64,000 nucleotides of DNA from Streptomyces sp. NBC_01314 (GTDB lineage Bacteria; Actinomycetota; Actinomycetes; Streptomycetales; Streptomycetaceae). Positions 41,750-50,940 of this stretch are shown piece after piece. The notes beneath the pieces were generated by a model. It did no database searches and had not been told where the DNA came from. It saw nothing but the letters and a program-made list of their open reading frames with translations. How positions within the stretch are numbered: the stretch's first letter is position 1; each line of letters starts with the position of its first letter. The DNA is taken from contig NZ_CP108394.1 of the NCBI RefSeq assembly GCF_041435215.1, positions 11,098,001-11,162,000 of the forward strand, in the 5' to 3' direction. Made by a program: the position numbers and the translations under genes.

Positions 41750-44281
41750 GTGTTCCGCACCGCCTTGCGCAACGTCCTCGCGCACAAAGCCCGCCTGCTG
41801 ATGACCATGCTCGCCGTTCTGCTCGGCGTCGCCTTCGTCGTGGGCACCCTCGTCTTCACCGACACCGTCGGCAACGCCTACAAGGAGCGCTACCTCACCA
41901 CCCTGCGCAATGTCTCGGTCCAGGCCACACCGCCGTTCGACGAGAAATCCGGCGAGCCCGGAACCGTGGGGGAGGACACGCTACGGCGTCTGCAACGGCT
42001 GCCCGGCGTTGCGTCCGTGACCGGCTCCGTCGAAGGGTTCGCCGCCGTGGCCGCGAAGGACGGCCGCCCCCTCGGCGAGGACAACGTGGCCATGGCGGGC
42101 AACTACTTCCCCCAGGCCGACGGCAAGGACAACCGCCACCCGCTGACCACCGGACGCGCCCCCACCGGGCCCGACGAGGTGCTGGTGGACACCAGCACCG
42201 CCGACCAGGGCGGCTACAAGGTGGGCGACACCGTCCGGCTGGCCATCGACGGGCCGGTGCTGCACAAGAAACTCGTCGGCATCGTCCGCACCGACGACAC
42301 CTCCGGCTCCGGCGGCACCTCGGTGTTCTTCGACGACGCCACCGCGCAGAAACTATTGCTGAAGCCGGGTCAGTACGACGGTTTCTCCCTCGTGGCCGAG
42401 CGCGGCGCCTCCGAGCAGCGGCTCGCGGCCGAGGCGCGCGACCTGCTGCCCAAAGATTCCGAGATCAGCACGGGGGCGCAGTTGCGAGAGCAGCAGCGGG
42501 CCGAGGCCGCCGAGGGGGCGGCCGGGCTCAGCCAGGTGCTGCTCGTCTTCGCGGCCATCGCCCTGTTCGTCGGCATCTTCGTCATCGGCAACACCTTCAC
42601 CATGCTGGTCACCCAGCGTTCGCGGGAGGTGGCCCTGATGCGGGCCGTCGGCGCCGAACGCCGCCAGGTGACCCGTTCCGTCCTCATCGAGGCCGCCCTG
42701 CTGGGGCTGAGCGCGGGGGCCGCGGGTTTCCTCCTCGGTATCGGAGTGGCCATGACCATGCGGCAGCTGTTCGCGTCCACCGGATCCGGCTTCCCCGACG
42801 GGCCGTTGATCGTCGCTCCGAGCACCGTGCTGGTCTCGTTCCTGGTGGGCGTCGTCGTCACCATGCTCGCCGCCTATCTGCCGGCCCGCCGCGCCGCCGC
42901 CGTGCCTCCCGTGGCCGCCATGTCCGCGCTCCACACACCCCCGCCGGCCCGCAGCCTCCGCAGGCGCAACGCCATCGGTGTCGCCCTGATCGTGATCGGT
43001 GTGCTCGGCGTGGTGTTCACGGCGTCCAGCGGCGAGCAGGGCCGCACCATCGTCCTCGTCCCGTCCGCCCTGCTGCTCATCGGCATCATCGTGGTGACCC
43101 CGGCGCTCTCCGGCCCGGCCATCGCCCTGGCCGGGCCCCTCCTGCGCCGCTTCGGTGTCCCGGGCACGCTGGCCGCGCGGGGCGCCCGGCGCAATCCCCG
43201 GCGCACTGCCTCCACGGCCTCGGCCCTGATGATCGGGCTGTCCATGGTCACCGGCCTCACGGTGGTCGCGGTGTCCGCCACGACATCGCTGCACCAGCGG
43301 GCCGAGAACACCGTCACGGCCGACTTCGAGATCTCCTCGAGGAGAGGCGGCTACCTGCCGGCGTCGGTCCATGACACCCTGGCGAAGTCCACGGCCGTCA
43401 CCTCCTCGAGCCCGCAGCGCCAGAGCGCCGTCCGGATCGGCGGCGACGAGGTGAACCTGACCGGTGTGGACGCCCGGAGCATCGGCGACCTCCTCGACCC
43501 GACCTTCGCATCGGGGTCGCTCGCGGCACTGAGCGTGGGCGGCGGCAAGAACCTGCTGATCGACACCTCCACGGCCGACATCTACGGATGGACCATGGGC
43601 CAGCGGGTTCCGGTGGTCTACGGCGACGGCAGCCGGGGCACCCTGCGGATCGGCGGCATCTACCACAACGACGAATTCCTCCCGGCCACCATGATGCCGC
43701 TCGCCACCCTCCAGCCCCATCTGAAGGAGATCGAGGACACCTCGGTCCTGGTACACACCAAGGACGGCGACGGCGAGACGGTACGGCGGTCCCTGCGGCG
43801 CGCCCTCGACCAGAACCCCCTCATCCGGCTGCGGAACACCGACGGCCTGGCCGAGTCCGCCGGTGGCGGGGACATCGCCCTGCTCCTCAACATCCTGTAC
43901 GGGCTGCTTGCCATGGCTGTGGTGATCGCTGTCCTGGGAGTCGTCAACACCCTCGCGATGTCCGTGTCCGAGCGCACCCGTGAGATCGGGATGCTGCGCG
44001 CGGTGGGGCTCCAGCCCGAGCAGACCAAGCGGATGATCCACCTGGAGTCCGTCCTCATCTCGCTGTTCGGGGCTCTTCTGGGCATCGGCGCGGGCATCTT
44101 CGTCGGCTGGGCCGCGGGCAGGATCGCCTCCGACAGCATCCAGGGGTACGAGATGGTCATCCCCTGGGGCCGCATGGCCGTGGCCCTCGCGGGCGCCGCA
44201 CTCGTCGGCGTGGTGGCGGGACTCTGGCCCGCCCGCCGGGCGGCCCGGCTGAACGTCCTCACCGCCCTCAAGGCGGACTGA
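41750..44281 (+). CDS. ABC transporter permease, double FtsX/MacB domains
   Basis: An 843-residue permease with two FtsX modules: N-terminal helix (LLMTMLAVLLGVAFVVGTLV), a large extracytoplasmic MacB_PCD domain (about 45-255), three helices to residue 395, two helices at about 405-470, then a second extracytoplasmic domain (about 515-700) and three terminal helices. Cytoplasmic REVALMRAVGAER and REIGMLRAVGLQPEQ loops contact the ATPase. GTG 41750 is the start. Proteins of this size usually export peptides or lipids, or confer resistance, under a paired two-component system as here. Confidence 0.95.
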   Translation: MFRTALRNVLAHKARLLMTMLAVLLGVAFVVGTLVFTDTVGNAYKERYLTTLRNVSVQATPPFDEKSGEPGTVGEDTLRRLQRLPGVASVTGSVEGFAAVAAKDGRPLGEDNVAMAGNYFPQADGKDNRHPLTTGRAPTGPDEVLVDTSTADQGGYKVGDTVRLAIDGPVLHKKLVGIVRTDDTSGSGGTSVFFDDATAQKLLLKPGQYDGFSLVAERGASEQRLAAEARDLLPKDSEISTGAQLREQQRAEAAEGAAGLSQVLLVFAAIALFVGIFVIGNTFTMLVTQRSREVALMRAVGAERRQVTRSVLIEAALLGLSAGAAGFLLGIGVAMTMRQLFASTGSGFPDGPLIVAPSTVLVSFLVGVVVTMLAAYLPARRAAAVPPVAAMSALHTPPPARSLRRRNAIGVALIVIGVLGVVFTASSGEQGRTIVLVPSALLLIGIIVVTPALSGPAIALAGPLLRRFGVPGTLAARGARRNPRRTASTASALMIGLSMVTGLTVVAVSATTSLHQRAENTVTADFEISSRRGGYLPASVHDTLAKSTAVTSSSPQRQSAVRIGGDEVNLTGVDARSIGDLLDPTFASGSLAALSVGGGKNLLIDTSTADIYGWTMGQRVPVVYGDGSRGTLRIGGIYHNDEFLPATMMPLATLQPHLKEIEDTSVLVHTKDGDGETVRRSLRRALDQNPLIRLRNTDGLAESAGGGDIALLLNILYGLLAMAVVIAVLGVVNTLAMSVSERTREIGMLRAVGLQPEQTKRMIHLESVLISLFGALLGIGAGIFVGWAAGRIASDSIQGYEMVIPWGRMAVALAGAALVGVVAGLWPARRAARLNVLTALKAD

Positions 44282-44392
44282 GGCGCGCGCGACGGCTTGG
44301 TACCCGGGGCGGCGGTCGGACTGGTTCCACCGCCGCCACTCGTGCCACCCGGCGCATTCCCCCGAGCGCTCCGGGACTGCCCGCCCGAGCGC

Positions 44393-44540
44393 TCAGGGGT
44401 TGCCGTAGGCCGCCACCATGATGTTCCGCGCCACCTCGTTCATCTCCTGGCCCTTGGCGTCCGTGGAGTTGACGCCGTGGACCAGGGTGCGCGAGCCGTC
44501 GCGGGCGGAGGCGATGCCGGTGTGGTGAGACAGATGCGTA
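44393..44540 (-). pseudogene. C-terminal fragment of a serine hydrolase-like protein
   Basis: Reads HTGIASARDGSRTLVHGVNS, TDAKGQEMNEVARNIMVAAY, GNP and stop. This resembles the last 45 residues of beta-lactamase/D-Ala-D-Ala carboxypeptidase-type serine hydrolases, where HxG precedes the final strand. The remaining protein is missing. The family assignment is tentative. Confidence 0.4.
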
Positions 44541-44892
44541 CAGCTGAAAGAAATTGTGGGTGACCAGGACGACAGCCCGCTCGTCGGCCATCCTTCCCCA
44601 TGGGCTGGAGGTGAGGCCCGGGGACACTGTCCCCTCTGCAGCCACATACAGATGAACGGTCAACCATCCTCGGATGTTGCGCTGTTGGCACCACGTAGCG
44701 CGTGAATTGGGGCACCCCGCTGGTCACGGGCCAGCGGCGGAAAGGGAATCCAGGGCGCACGCGCAGGCGACAGCGGATGTGGTTTGTACTCCAGTTGTAG
44801 ATCGTGATCTTCGTGCTGGACAGCTACGCAGCAGCACCCGCGGGCAGCACCGGCCGGGGAGCTGTCCTCATGATCCAGTAGCGTCCCGGGAC

Positions 44893-45393
44893 ATGACAGC
44901 CAACCAGTTCTCGACCTCTACCGAGCGGGAAGCCCTCTGCGGCTTTCTCGACAAGCAGCGCGCCGATCTGCTCAGGAAGGTCGACGGTGTCTCTGACGCG
45001 GATGCCCGCATGACTCCGACGGTGAGCTCGTTGTCCTTGATGGGCCTGCTCAAACACTCGGCCCTCTGGGAGCGCAGGTGGTTTCAGATCATCGTGGCGG
45101 GACGGGCACTTCCCAATGAGTGGCCCGAAGCGGAGGCCCCGGACTGGAGGGACGAAGACTTCCGTGTCGACGAGCAGGACACGGTGAAGCACTGGACGGC
45201 CTTCTTCGAGGAGCAGGTGGCCATCTCACGGGAGATCATCGCAGGCCTATCACTGGAGGCTCCGTGCAGTCGACCCGACCTGGCGGACCGGAATCTGCGC
45301 TGGGTCCTGCTCCACCTGATCGAGGAGACTGCCCGGCACGCCGGTCATGCGGACATCATTCGTGAGAACCTCGACGGCAGCCGCGGTATATAG
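44893..45393 (+). CDS. DinB family protein (DUF664)
   Basis: A 166-residue four-helix-bundle protein of the DinB/DUF664 superfamily. The metal-binding histidines are visible as LLKHSALWE (His about 53), and ETARHAGHADIIRE (His about 149 and 152) near the C-terminus. Members act as thiol-dependent (mycothiol or bacillithiol) S-transferases or are uncharacterised; mycothiol would be the thiol in an actinomycete. It is alone, with decayed sequence on both sides. Confidence 0.88.
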   Translation: MTANQFSTSTEREALCGFLDKQRADLLRKVDGVSDADARMTPTVSSLSLMGLLKHSALWERRWFQIIVAGRALPNEWPEAEAPDWRDEDFRVDEQDTVKHWTAFFEEQVAISREIIAGLSLEAPCSRPDLADRNLRWVLLHLIEETARHAGHADIIRENLDGSRGI

Positions 45394-45469
45394 CGCTCCC
45401 CCGCAAGCCCGAACGGGCTCATGGGCCTGCCGACGACACGAGTACGGCCACCGTTGATCATCGGTATGT

Positions 45470-45950
45470 GAAGACTGAAGATCATGCGGTGGCCGCAGGT
45501 CACAGGGTAGACCCTGCTCGATGGCAAGAGGCGTTCGAATGCCTGATGGGCCGGATCGCGGGCCGGTTCAAGCGGGTCGAGCCCCGGCGCCGCGGCGATT
45601 GGTGCTCGGGCTCCTGTCGGACCTGCCGCGCACGAACTGCTGGACGATCGCCGAGTGGGCCGGGGAGGCCACCCCGGATGCCATGCAACACCTGCTCAGC
45701 CGGGCCAAGTGGGACGCCGACGCCGTCCGCGACGAAGTACGCGGATACGTGGTGGAGCACCTGCATGACGAGCGGGCGGTGCTGGTGGTCGACGAGACCG
45801 GCGATGTGAAGAAGGGTATCGGCACGGTCGGCGTCCAGCGCCAGTACACCGGTACCGCAGGCAGCAGGCAGAATCGAGAACGCCCAAGTTGCCGTCTACC
45901 TGGTCTACGCCGGGCAGAGCGGGTACGCCGCAGTGGACCGGGAGCCGGGA
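45470..45950 (+). pseudogene. IS701-family transposase, N-terminal relic
   Basis: RWQEAFECLMGRIAGRFKRV, then shifted LLSDLPRTNCWTIAEWAGEA, VVEHLHDERAVLVVDETGDV with the first catalytic Asp, KKGIGTVGVQRQYTGTAG, then shifted again RIENAQVAVYLVYAGQSGYA. At least two frameshifts, and everything after about residue 160 is missing. Confidence 0.7.
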
Positions 45951-46308
45951 GCGGCAGCATGGCGTCCGGGTTCGACTTGGTCCACGTCGCACTGCGGGCC
46001 GCGCTGGAAAAGCGAGGAGCACCCGCAGGGCTCCTGGACAAGAGCTGCTCCAACTGCGTCCACTGGGCGATGCGCTGGCGCGAGCGCGTCCTGGACGTGC
46101 TCCACGCCCCCGGCAGCTGATGCCGCCCGCTGCGAACGCCACCTGGCTCCCCGCGCAGCGCCCCCGCGTGCTGCCGGACCCCGGTATCGCTGACCGGGCA
46201 GTAATCGATGAGCGCTTCACATAGCGTGATCACGTGCCGGCGTGTCAGGCTGCTGGGTATCTACCTCTCGTCATGTCCATGCTCTGTCGGCGTCGCAGGG
46301 AGTTCATC

Positions 46309-46833
46309 GTGATCGGGGAAGTGCGGCAGTTGGCGTCAGTAGTGGGACGCCGATCGGCTCTGAAGTACGCCGACTTAGGTTTGGTCGCAACGATGCTCAG
46401 CGCGTGCGGGGGCGACGAGGGCGGTTCAGGAGTCGCCGGGAACACGATCGAAGCCTTCGCCAAGGGCAAATGGAACCTCACCGCGCAGGGGAGCGAGTGC
46501 ACCCTCACTGTCGCCGATGGCAAGTGGGACCTGTCGGAAGGAACAGATTCACCCGGCGAGGACGGCCCGCTCACGCGGGAACTGTACGGAACCTACGCTC
46601 TCACCGGCGGCGTCCTGGAGGTCTCGGCACAGGAGCGTGAGAACAACGCCGGACCCACGCGCGGGGTCGGGACGCCACTGCCCTCCCAAGTTTCAGACTC
46701 GGAGTCCACCACCATCCAGTGGAGCTACGACACCGACCAAAGCCAGGTCCCCATCACCTGGGATGGCAAGAAGCTGGTGCTGGTGTTCAACAACTACGAC
46801 GGCCCGTTGGTCATCACTGCAAAGCGCCTTTGA
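46309..46833 (+). CDS. putative lipoprotein
   Basis: A 174-residue protein with a basic N-terminus and a hydrophobic stretch ending LSACGG, a probable lipobox (Cys about 33). The remainder is beta-rich (FAKGKWNLTAQGSECTLTVA, then TIQWSYDTDQSQVPITWDGK). GTG 46309 has AGGGAG at 46297-46302, six bases upstream, and is preferred over ATGs at 46273 and earlier. I do not recognise the domain. It is not in an operon. Confidence 0.75.
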   Translation: MIGEVRQLASVVGRRSALKYADLGLVATMLSACGGDEGGSGVAGNTIEAFAKGKWNLTAQGSECTLTVADGKWDLSEGTDSPGEDGPLTRELYGTYALTGGVLEVSAQERENNAGPTRGVGTPLPSQVSDSESTTIQWSYDTDQSQVPITWDGKKLVLVFNNYDGPLVITAKRL

Positions 46834-46869
46834 CGGATACTGGGGCGTATCTCCAAGTCGCCCCGACGT

Positions 46870-47100
46870 GGCTTCAGGAGCGCAACGTGGGCTGAACTGG
46901 CAGCCACCCAGCTCAGCCAGGACTCGTTCTACCCCGACATCACAGGGGCCCAGATGGACGTGCCGAAGAACAAGATCAGTCTGACCGTCCGCGGTATGCG
47001 GAGCCTGATCGGCAACGGTCCGATGCACTTCGCCGGCGCCTGGTCGTTCCTGGACGGCGTGAAGGCCGGGGCCATCGTGGCGGCCGACGGCCGAGACTGA
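46870..47100 (+). pseudogene. hypothetical protein C-terminal remnant
   Basis: One frame ending at TGA 47098-47100 reads LAATQLSQDSFYPDITGAQM, DVPKNKISLTVRGMRSLIGN and GPMHFAGAWSFLDGVKAGAI, VAADGRD. It looks like the end of a real protein but has no start. The family is not recognised. Confidence 0.35.
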
Positions 47101-47257
47101 ACAAGGCTGAAACTCCAGCAAGATCGTTCTCACCGGGATTTCCTGTACGCCAACTACTCACACCCGGGGTGCGATCGAGGTGGTTCCACCATTTCCGCGA
47201 GGGCCAATTCGGCATAAAATCAGGGGACTTGCATAGTCAGGAGAAGCAGGAGCCCGC

Positions 47258-47776
47258 GTGGAGATTGTTGTCCTGGCTTTGTGCGCCGCGACCGCATACG
47301 GACTGTTCCGGAAGACCCGAACCGTGCTCCACGCCTGGCGGCTCCCCACCCTGTCCATCAGCATGGATCGGCTGGACGTCTACCAGAAGCAGGCGTTCCA
47401 GGAGATCTGCCGAAGATCTCCGAGCCTCGGTACCCGAGTCCGCCTGGCACCTTACTTCGATGAGCGGCACTGGAACCGCGCCGACGCCCTGCTCGTCCTC
47501 GCGGAACCCGTCAAACACAAACTCGTACGCATCGAGGGATGGAAGTTCGGTTCCTACGCCCTCACCCGGAAGGGCTGGCGCGAGTACCGGAAGCACTTCA
47601 TGTGGACAGGGATCAGTGACGAATCCATGCACATAACGGCCTCAGCGGGCGGCTTCGCGGCAGTCAACGTCAACAGTGAAGTTCCCCCCGCGAACTGGAC
47701 AGCGGGTGTTTACGCTGCCGGGGCGAGGTTCTGCCTGAGCAAGGATCTCGTTTCGAGCGGGGTGACGTACCCGTAG
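47258..47776 (+). CDS. hypothetical protein interrupted by the IS3 element
   Basis: An open frame of 172 codons from GTG 47258. The first 139 residues are native: a hydrophobic start (MEIVVLALCAATAYGLFRKT), then a globular part with RLAPYFDERHWNRADALLVL and a basic WKFGSYALTRKGWREYRKHF. From 47676 on the codons lie in the left terminal repeat of the insertion sequence, so the last 33 residues are foreign. The original C-terminus is lost. Function unknown; possibly membrane-attached. Confidence 0.65.
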   Translation: MEIVVLALCAATAYGLFRKTRTVLHAWRLPTLSISMDRLDVYQKQAFQEICRRSPSLGTRVRLAPYFDERHWNRADALLVLAEPVKHKLVRIEGWKFGSYALTRKGWREYRKHFMWTGISDESMHITASAGGFAAVNVNSEVPPANWTAGVYAAGARFCLSKDLVSSGVTYP

Positions 47777-48618
47777 TCGGGGTGTCGACGGAGCCGGCTG
47801 CGGTTGTACTCGACCTCGATGTAGCGGAAAACGTCGGCCCGGGCGGCCTTGCGGGTCTCCCACATGGTCGTCCCGATCTCCGCTTTCAGGATGGCGAACC
47901 AGCTTTCCGCGGCGGCATTATCGTAACAAGAGCCGACGCGCCCCATCGACTGCCTCATGCGCAACTTGCGTATTTCGCTGCGGAATTCGTCACTCGTGTA
48001 CTCGCTGCCGCGATCCGTATGCATGACGCAACCCTGCTCCAGGCCGCCACGCCCGGCCGCCATCCGCAAGGCGGCGACCGGCAGCTCGGCGCGGTGGTGG
48101 TCGGCCATCGCCCAGCCGACCACCTCCCGCGTCGCGAGATCGATACAGGTCGCCAGATACAACTTCCCTTCCAGCGTGCTGAGTTCAGTCATGTCGCCGA
48201 CGAGCCGTATCCCGGGCCGGGGCGCGGTGAAGTCCCGGCCGATCAGGTCGAGCGCGAACACCGCCCGCTTCGCCTGCCGGGTCAGGCCCCGCCGCCGACG
48301 GCGGGTGATCCCGACGATCCGGTGCTTGCGCATCAGCCGCTCGACCTTCTTGGAGTTCACCACCCGCCCGGCCCGCCGCAGGGCGGCGTGGATCCGCGGG
48401 GCCCCGTAGGCGCCGCGAGATCCGGCGTGAAGCACCCGGATCTCGCCCACCAGCACCTCCTCGGCCCGCTCCCGCACCGACCGGGCCGGCCGTGACGCCC
48501 TGTGCGCGTAGTAGGTGGAACGGGGCACTCCCAGCACACGGCACAGAAACGCAACGCTGTGACCTGCAGGATTACCCTCCGATGCCTTCTCCGCATCGAT
48601 GAAACGACACCGTGCCAC
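47710..48618 (-). CDS. IS3-family transposase OrfB (DDE integrase core)
   Basis: A 302-residue catalytic subunit with an HTH_21 region (LCRVLGVPRSTYYAHRASRP), then the rve core: first Asp in LVGDMTELSTLEGKLYLAT, second in HTDRGSEYTSDEF, and Glu in CYDNAAAESWFAILK. The GTG 48618 start lies five bases after the orfA stop. The orfB frame is also open upstream in the -1 frame relative to orfA (QDEVDTVARC), so an OrfAB fusion by programmed frameshifting is possible, as in other IS3 elements. Confidence 0.9.
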   Translation of the reverse strand: MARCRFIDAEKASEGNPAGHSVAFLCRVLGVPRSTYYAHRASRPARSVRERAEEVLVGEIRVLHAGSRGAYGAPRIHAALRRAGRVVNSKKVERLMRKHRIVGITRRRRRGLTRQAKRAVFALDLIGRDFTAPRPGIRLVGDMTELSTLEGKLYLATCIDLATREVVGWAMADHHRAELPVAALRMAAGRGGLEQGCVMHTDRGSEYTSDEFRSEIRKLRMRQSMGRVGSCYDNAAAESWFAILKAEIGTTMWETRKAARADVFRYIEVEYNRSRLRRHPDYGYVTPLETRSLLRQNLAPAA

Positions 48619-48623
48619 GGTGT

Positions 48624-48929
48624 CTACCTCATCTTGTCCTGAGCGAAGAAGGCGGTCGCTTTTCCCAGAACCTCGATCGTGGCCTCCTGCTCGCGAACCT
48701 TCCGCCGCAGCCGGACCAACTCCTCACGCTCCGCAGTGGTCAAAGCCCCGGCGGGTCCCTCACCGCGGTCGACCTTCGCCTGCTTCACCCACCCGCGCAG
48801 CCCTTCGGGACTCACGCCCAGATCCCTCGCGACCTCGGTGACCGTCTTCTCCGAGGACAACGCCAAGGCGACCGCGTCCCGCTTGAACTCGGCCGTGTAC
48901 CGCTTACTCATGTTGCTCTTGCTGCTCAC
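48624..48929 (-). CDS. IS3-family transposase OrfA (helix-turn-helix)
   Basis: A 101-residue DNA-binding protein: HTH_Tnp_1 (KRYTAEFKRDAVALALSSEK, then TVTEVARDLGVSPEGLRGWV) and a leucine-zipper-like helix (EREELVRLRRKVREQEATIE, VLGKATAFFA). It recognises the element ends and partners OrfB. It starts with ATG 48929; a second ATG 18 bases on (MSKRYTAEF) is also usable. Confidence 0.9.
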   Translation of the reverse strand: MSSKSNMSKRYTAEFKRDAVALALSSEKTVTEVARDLGVSPEGLRGWVKQAKVDRGEGPAGALTTAEREELVRLRRKVREQEATIEVLGKATAFFAQDKMR

Positions 48930-49057
48930 TACCTGTGACTGCTTCCTCCGGGACCATCCGTCCCAGTATCAAGCTGTCCGGCTGGCAGGGGGAACCTCAC
49001 CGCCCGCCGTCGACGACCCGTCGGGCAGTCACAAGCTGATGCGATAGTTTCTGAATC

Positions 49058-49650
49058 ATGACCATTCGTGTGAAGCGGGCGTTCAAGTACCGCTTCTACC
49101 CGGACGATGCGCAGGCGGCGGAGCTGTCGCGGACGTTCGGGTGCGTGCGCAAGGTCTACAACCTGGCCCTGGAAGCCCGGACCATCGCGTGGTTCCAGCG
49201 CCGGGAGCGGGTCAACTACAACGCGACCTCGGCGATGCTCACCGCGTGGAAGAAGACCGAGGAACTCGCCTACCTCTCCGAGGTGTCCTCGGTGCCGTTG
49301 CAGCAGTGCCTGCGGCATCTGCAGGGCGCGTTCACCCACTTCTTCGAGGGGCGGGCGAAGTACCCGCGGTTCAAGTCGCGCAAGAGGTCCCGGCGTTCGG
49401 CGGAGTACACCAGCTCGGCGTTCCGTTACCGCGAAGGCCGGCTTACGCTCGCCAAGATGCGCGAGCCGCTGGCCATCGTGTGGTCGCGTCCGCTGCCCGA
49501 GGGTGCGGTCCCGTCCACGGTGACCGTGTCCCGGGACGCGGCGGGGCGCTGGTTCGTCTCCCTGCTCTGAGACGACACGATCCCCCCGGCACCGGACGCC
49601 ACGGCCGCGGTCGGCATCGACGCGGGCATCACCTCACCCTCCCGCCCCCG
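49058..49650 (+). pseudogene. IS200/IS605 or IS607-type TnpB, nonsense-mutated and truncated
   Basis: The first 170 residues are intact TnpB N-terminus: RVKRAFKYRFYPDDAQAAEL, SRTFGCVRKVYNLALEARTI, FFEGRAKYPRFKSRKRSRRS, and EGRLTLAKMREPLAIVW. A TGA at 49568-49570 stands where homologues have Cys (FVSLL-stop-DDTIPPAP); the frame then continues to ATAAVGIDAGITSP with the first RuvC aspartate and stops matching at about 49650. RuvC-II, the zinc finger and RuvC-III are gone, so no RNA-guided nuclease can be made. Confidence 0.8.
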
Positions 49651-49922
49651 TCCCGGTGGTACGACTGGCCCTCTGGCCCGAGGGCCGACCGCGGTGTAGG
49701 GGGCGTCGAACCCGAACATCACCCCCCAACGGGCCGGAATTGTGTCGCCCCCGCATCACGGCAGCCTCTTCCGGAATCACCGGGGGAGGGAATCGCGACC
49801 TTTTGGGGGCGGGGGCGGACGCCGCCGCATGGCCGGTCGCTACGGCTGCCTCAGCCCGAACAGCAACTCGTCGGGTGGATCGCCGAACCCCGCGGCCGGA
49901 TCCATTGGGCGGCGGCTTGCGT
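49651..49922. other. intergenic, no gene seen
   Basis: About 270 bp after the TnpB relic, with G-runs (for example at 49782-49812) and no coding signal. The expected right end and reRNA part of a TnpB element is not recognisable. Confidence 0.3.
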
Positions 49923-50882
49923 TCACCGTCTTTTCCTCGGAAACAGATGTTGGGCATTGGCTGTCGTCAGGGAACGCCACGTGGTTCCTTCCACCGGTGA
50001 CTCGGCCGTGTCGATCGCCGCGATGTGGGCGTCGGCCAGTGGGGGAGGCGTCCAGCAGTAGTCGCTGCCGAAGAGCACGCGGTCCGGATCGACGAGGTTC
50101 AGCAGGGCGGGAACCTGGCGTGGGAAGGCTGTGCCGGCCATGTCGTAGTACAGGCCGCGTAGTTGTTGCACGGCATCGGGGGCGGGCGGTTCCTGGGTGG
50201 GCAGGAACAGCCGCATGAACTCGTTGATGCGGTCGGCCAGGACGGGAATCGCGCCGCCGCAGTGCGGGACGATCACCCGCAGGTTCGGATGACGCGTCAG
50301 GACGCCCGCCATCACCAGGTCGGTGACCGTGCGGGCGGTGTCGAAGATGTACTCGACCATCGGCCGTGGTCTGCCGAGCGCCGATTGTTCCCAGCACACC
50401 GGTGAGGTGGGGTGCAGGAAGACCACGGCCTGCCGGCGGTCGAGTTCCGCGAAGACGGGGTCGAGGCGCTGGTCGCCCAGGTACACACCGTGCGTATGCG
50501 TCAGCAACGCCACGCCGTCGGCGCCGAGTTCGTCGAAGGCGAAGGTGATCTCCTCCAACGCGCCGTCCACGTCCGGAAGCGGTAGCGACACGAAGTTACC
50601 GAAGCGGCCCGCATGGTCCCGGGTCAGTTCGGCGGTGTACTCGTTGACGTGCCGGGCCAGGAGGCGGGCCGCCTTGTCGTCGCCGAAGTGCACGCCGGGG
50701 GAGGACATGGACAGCATGGCGGTGTCGATGCCGTTGCGGTCCATCAGGTCGAGGTGCGCTTGCACGGACCATGACGGCCAGGCTCCCATGCCGTCGGGGT
50801 GGGTGTGGCCCGCGGCTGTCGCCTGCTGGACGTAGAAGTCGGGCAGGAGGTGGGCGTGGACGTCGATGAGGCCGGAGGACAT
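49923..50882 (-). CDS. amidohydrolase family protein (ACMSD-like)
   Basis: A 319-residue metal-dependent hydrolase or decarboxylase of the amidohydrolase-2 family. The HxH metal motif is IDVHAHLLP (His9, His11), with further ligands in VVFLHPTSPVC, VPHCGGAIP and LFGSDYCWTP. This pattern is shared with 2-amino-3-carboxymuconate-semialdehyde decarboxylase and related aromatic-acid decarboxylases. It is the last gene of a minus-strand series of detoxification genes, 58 bp after the antiporter. The substrate may be an aromatic acid or its ring-cleavage product. Confidence 0.9.
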   Translation of the reverse strand: MSSGLIDVHAHLLPDFYVQQATAAGHTHPDGMGAWPSWSVQAHLDLMDRNGIDTAMLSMSSPGVHFGDDKAARLLARHVNEYTAELTRDHAGRFGNFVSLPLPDVDGALEEITFAFDELGADGVALLTHTHGVYLGDQRLDPVFAELDRRQAVVFLHPTSPVCWEQSALGRPRPMVEYIFDTARTVTDLVMAGVLTRHPNLRVIVPHCGGAIPVLADRINEFMRLFLPTQEPPAPDAVQQLRGLYYDMAGTAFPRQVPALLNLVDPDRVLFGSDYCWTPPPLADAHIAAIDTAESPVEGTTWRSLTTANAQHLFPRKRR

Positions 50883-50940
50883 GACGGGGATCCCTTCTCG
50901 TCGGTTTGGGGCGAGGGCGCGGCTGGGCGCCGAGCACGGC

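Larger units (their letters stand above)
47676..49000 (-). mobile_element. IS3-family insertion sequence, apparently intact
   Basis: A 1325-bp element with two overlapping-type genes (orfA, orfB) on the minus strand between imperfect 28-bp terminal inverted repeats: left at 47676-47703 (GTGAAGTTCCCCCCGCGAAC, then TGGACAGC) and right at 48973-49000, whose complement begins GTGAGGTTCCCCCTGCCAGC. 23 of 28 positions agree. No target duplication is evident next to the ends I chose. It interrupts the hypothetical gene on its left. Confidence 0.85.

Noticed and set aside
42353..44041. 562-codon open frame on the minus strand
   Set aside because: Antisense shadow of the FtsX-type permease, which has clear membrane helices and family motifs on the plus strand.
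45955..46230. Coding region with Cys and His residues after the IS701 relic
   Set aside because: Frames are open on both strands but none has a recognisable motif or ribosome binding site.
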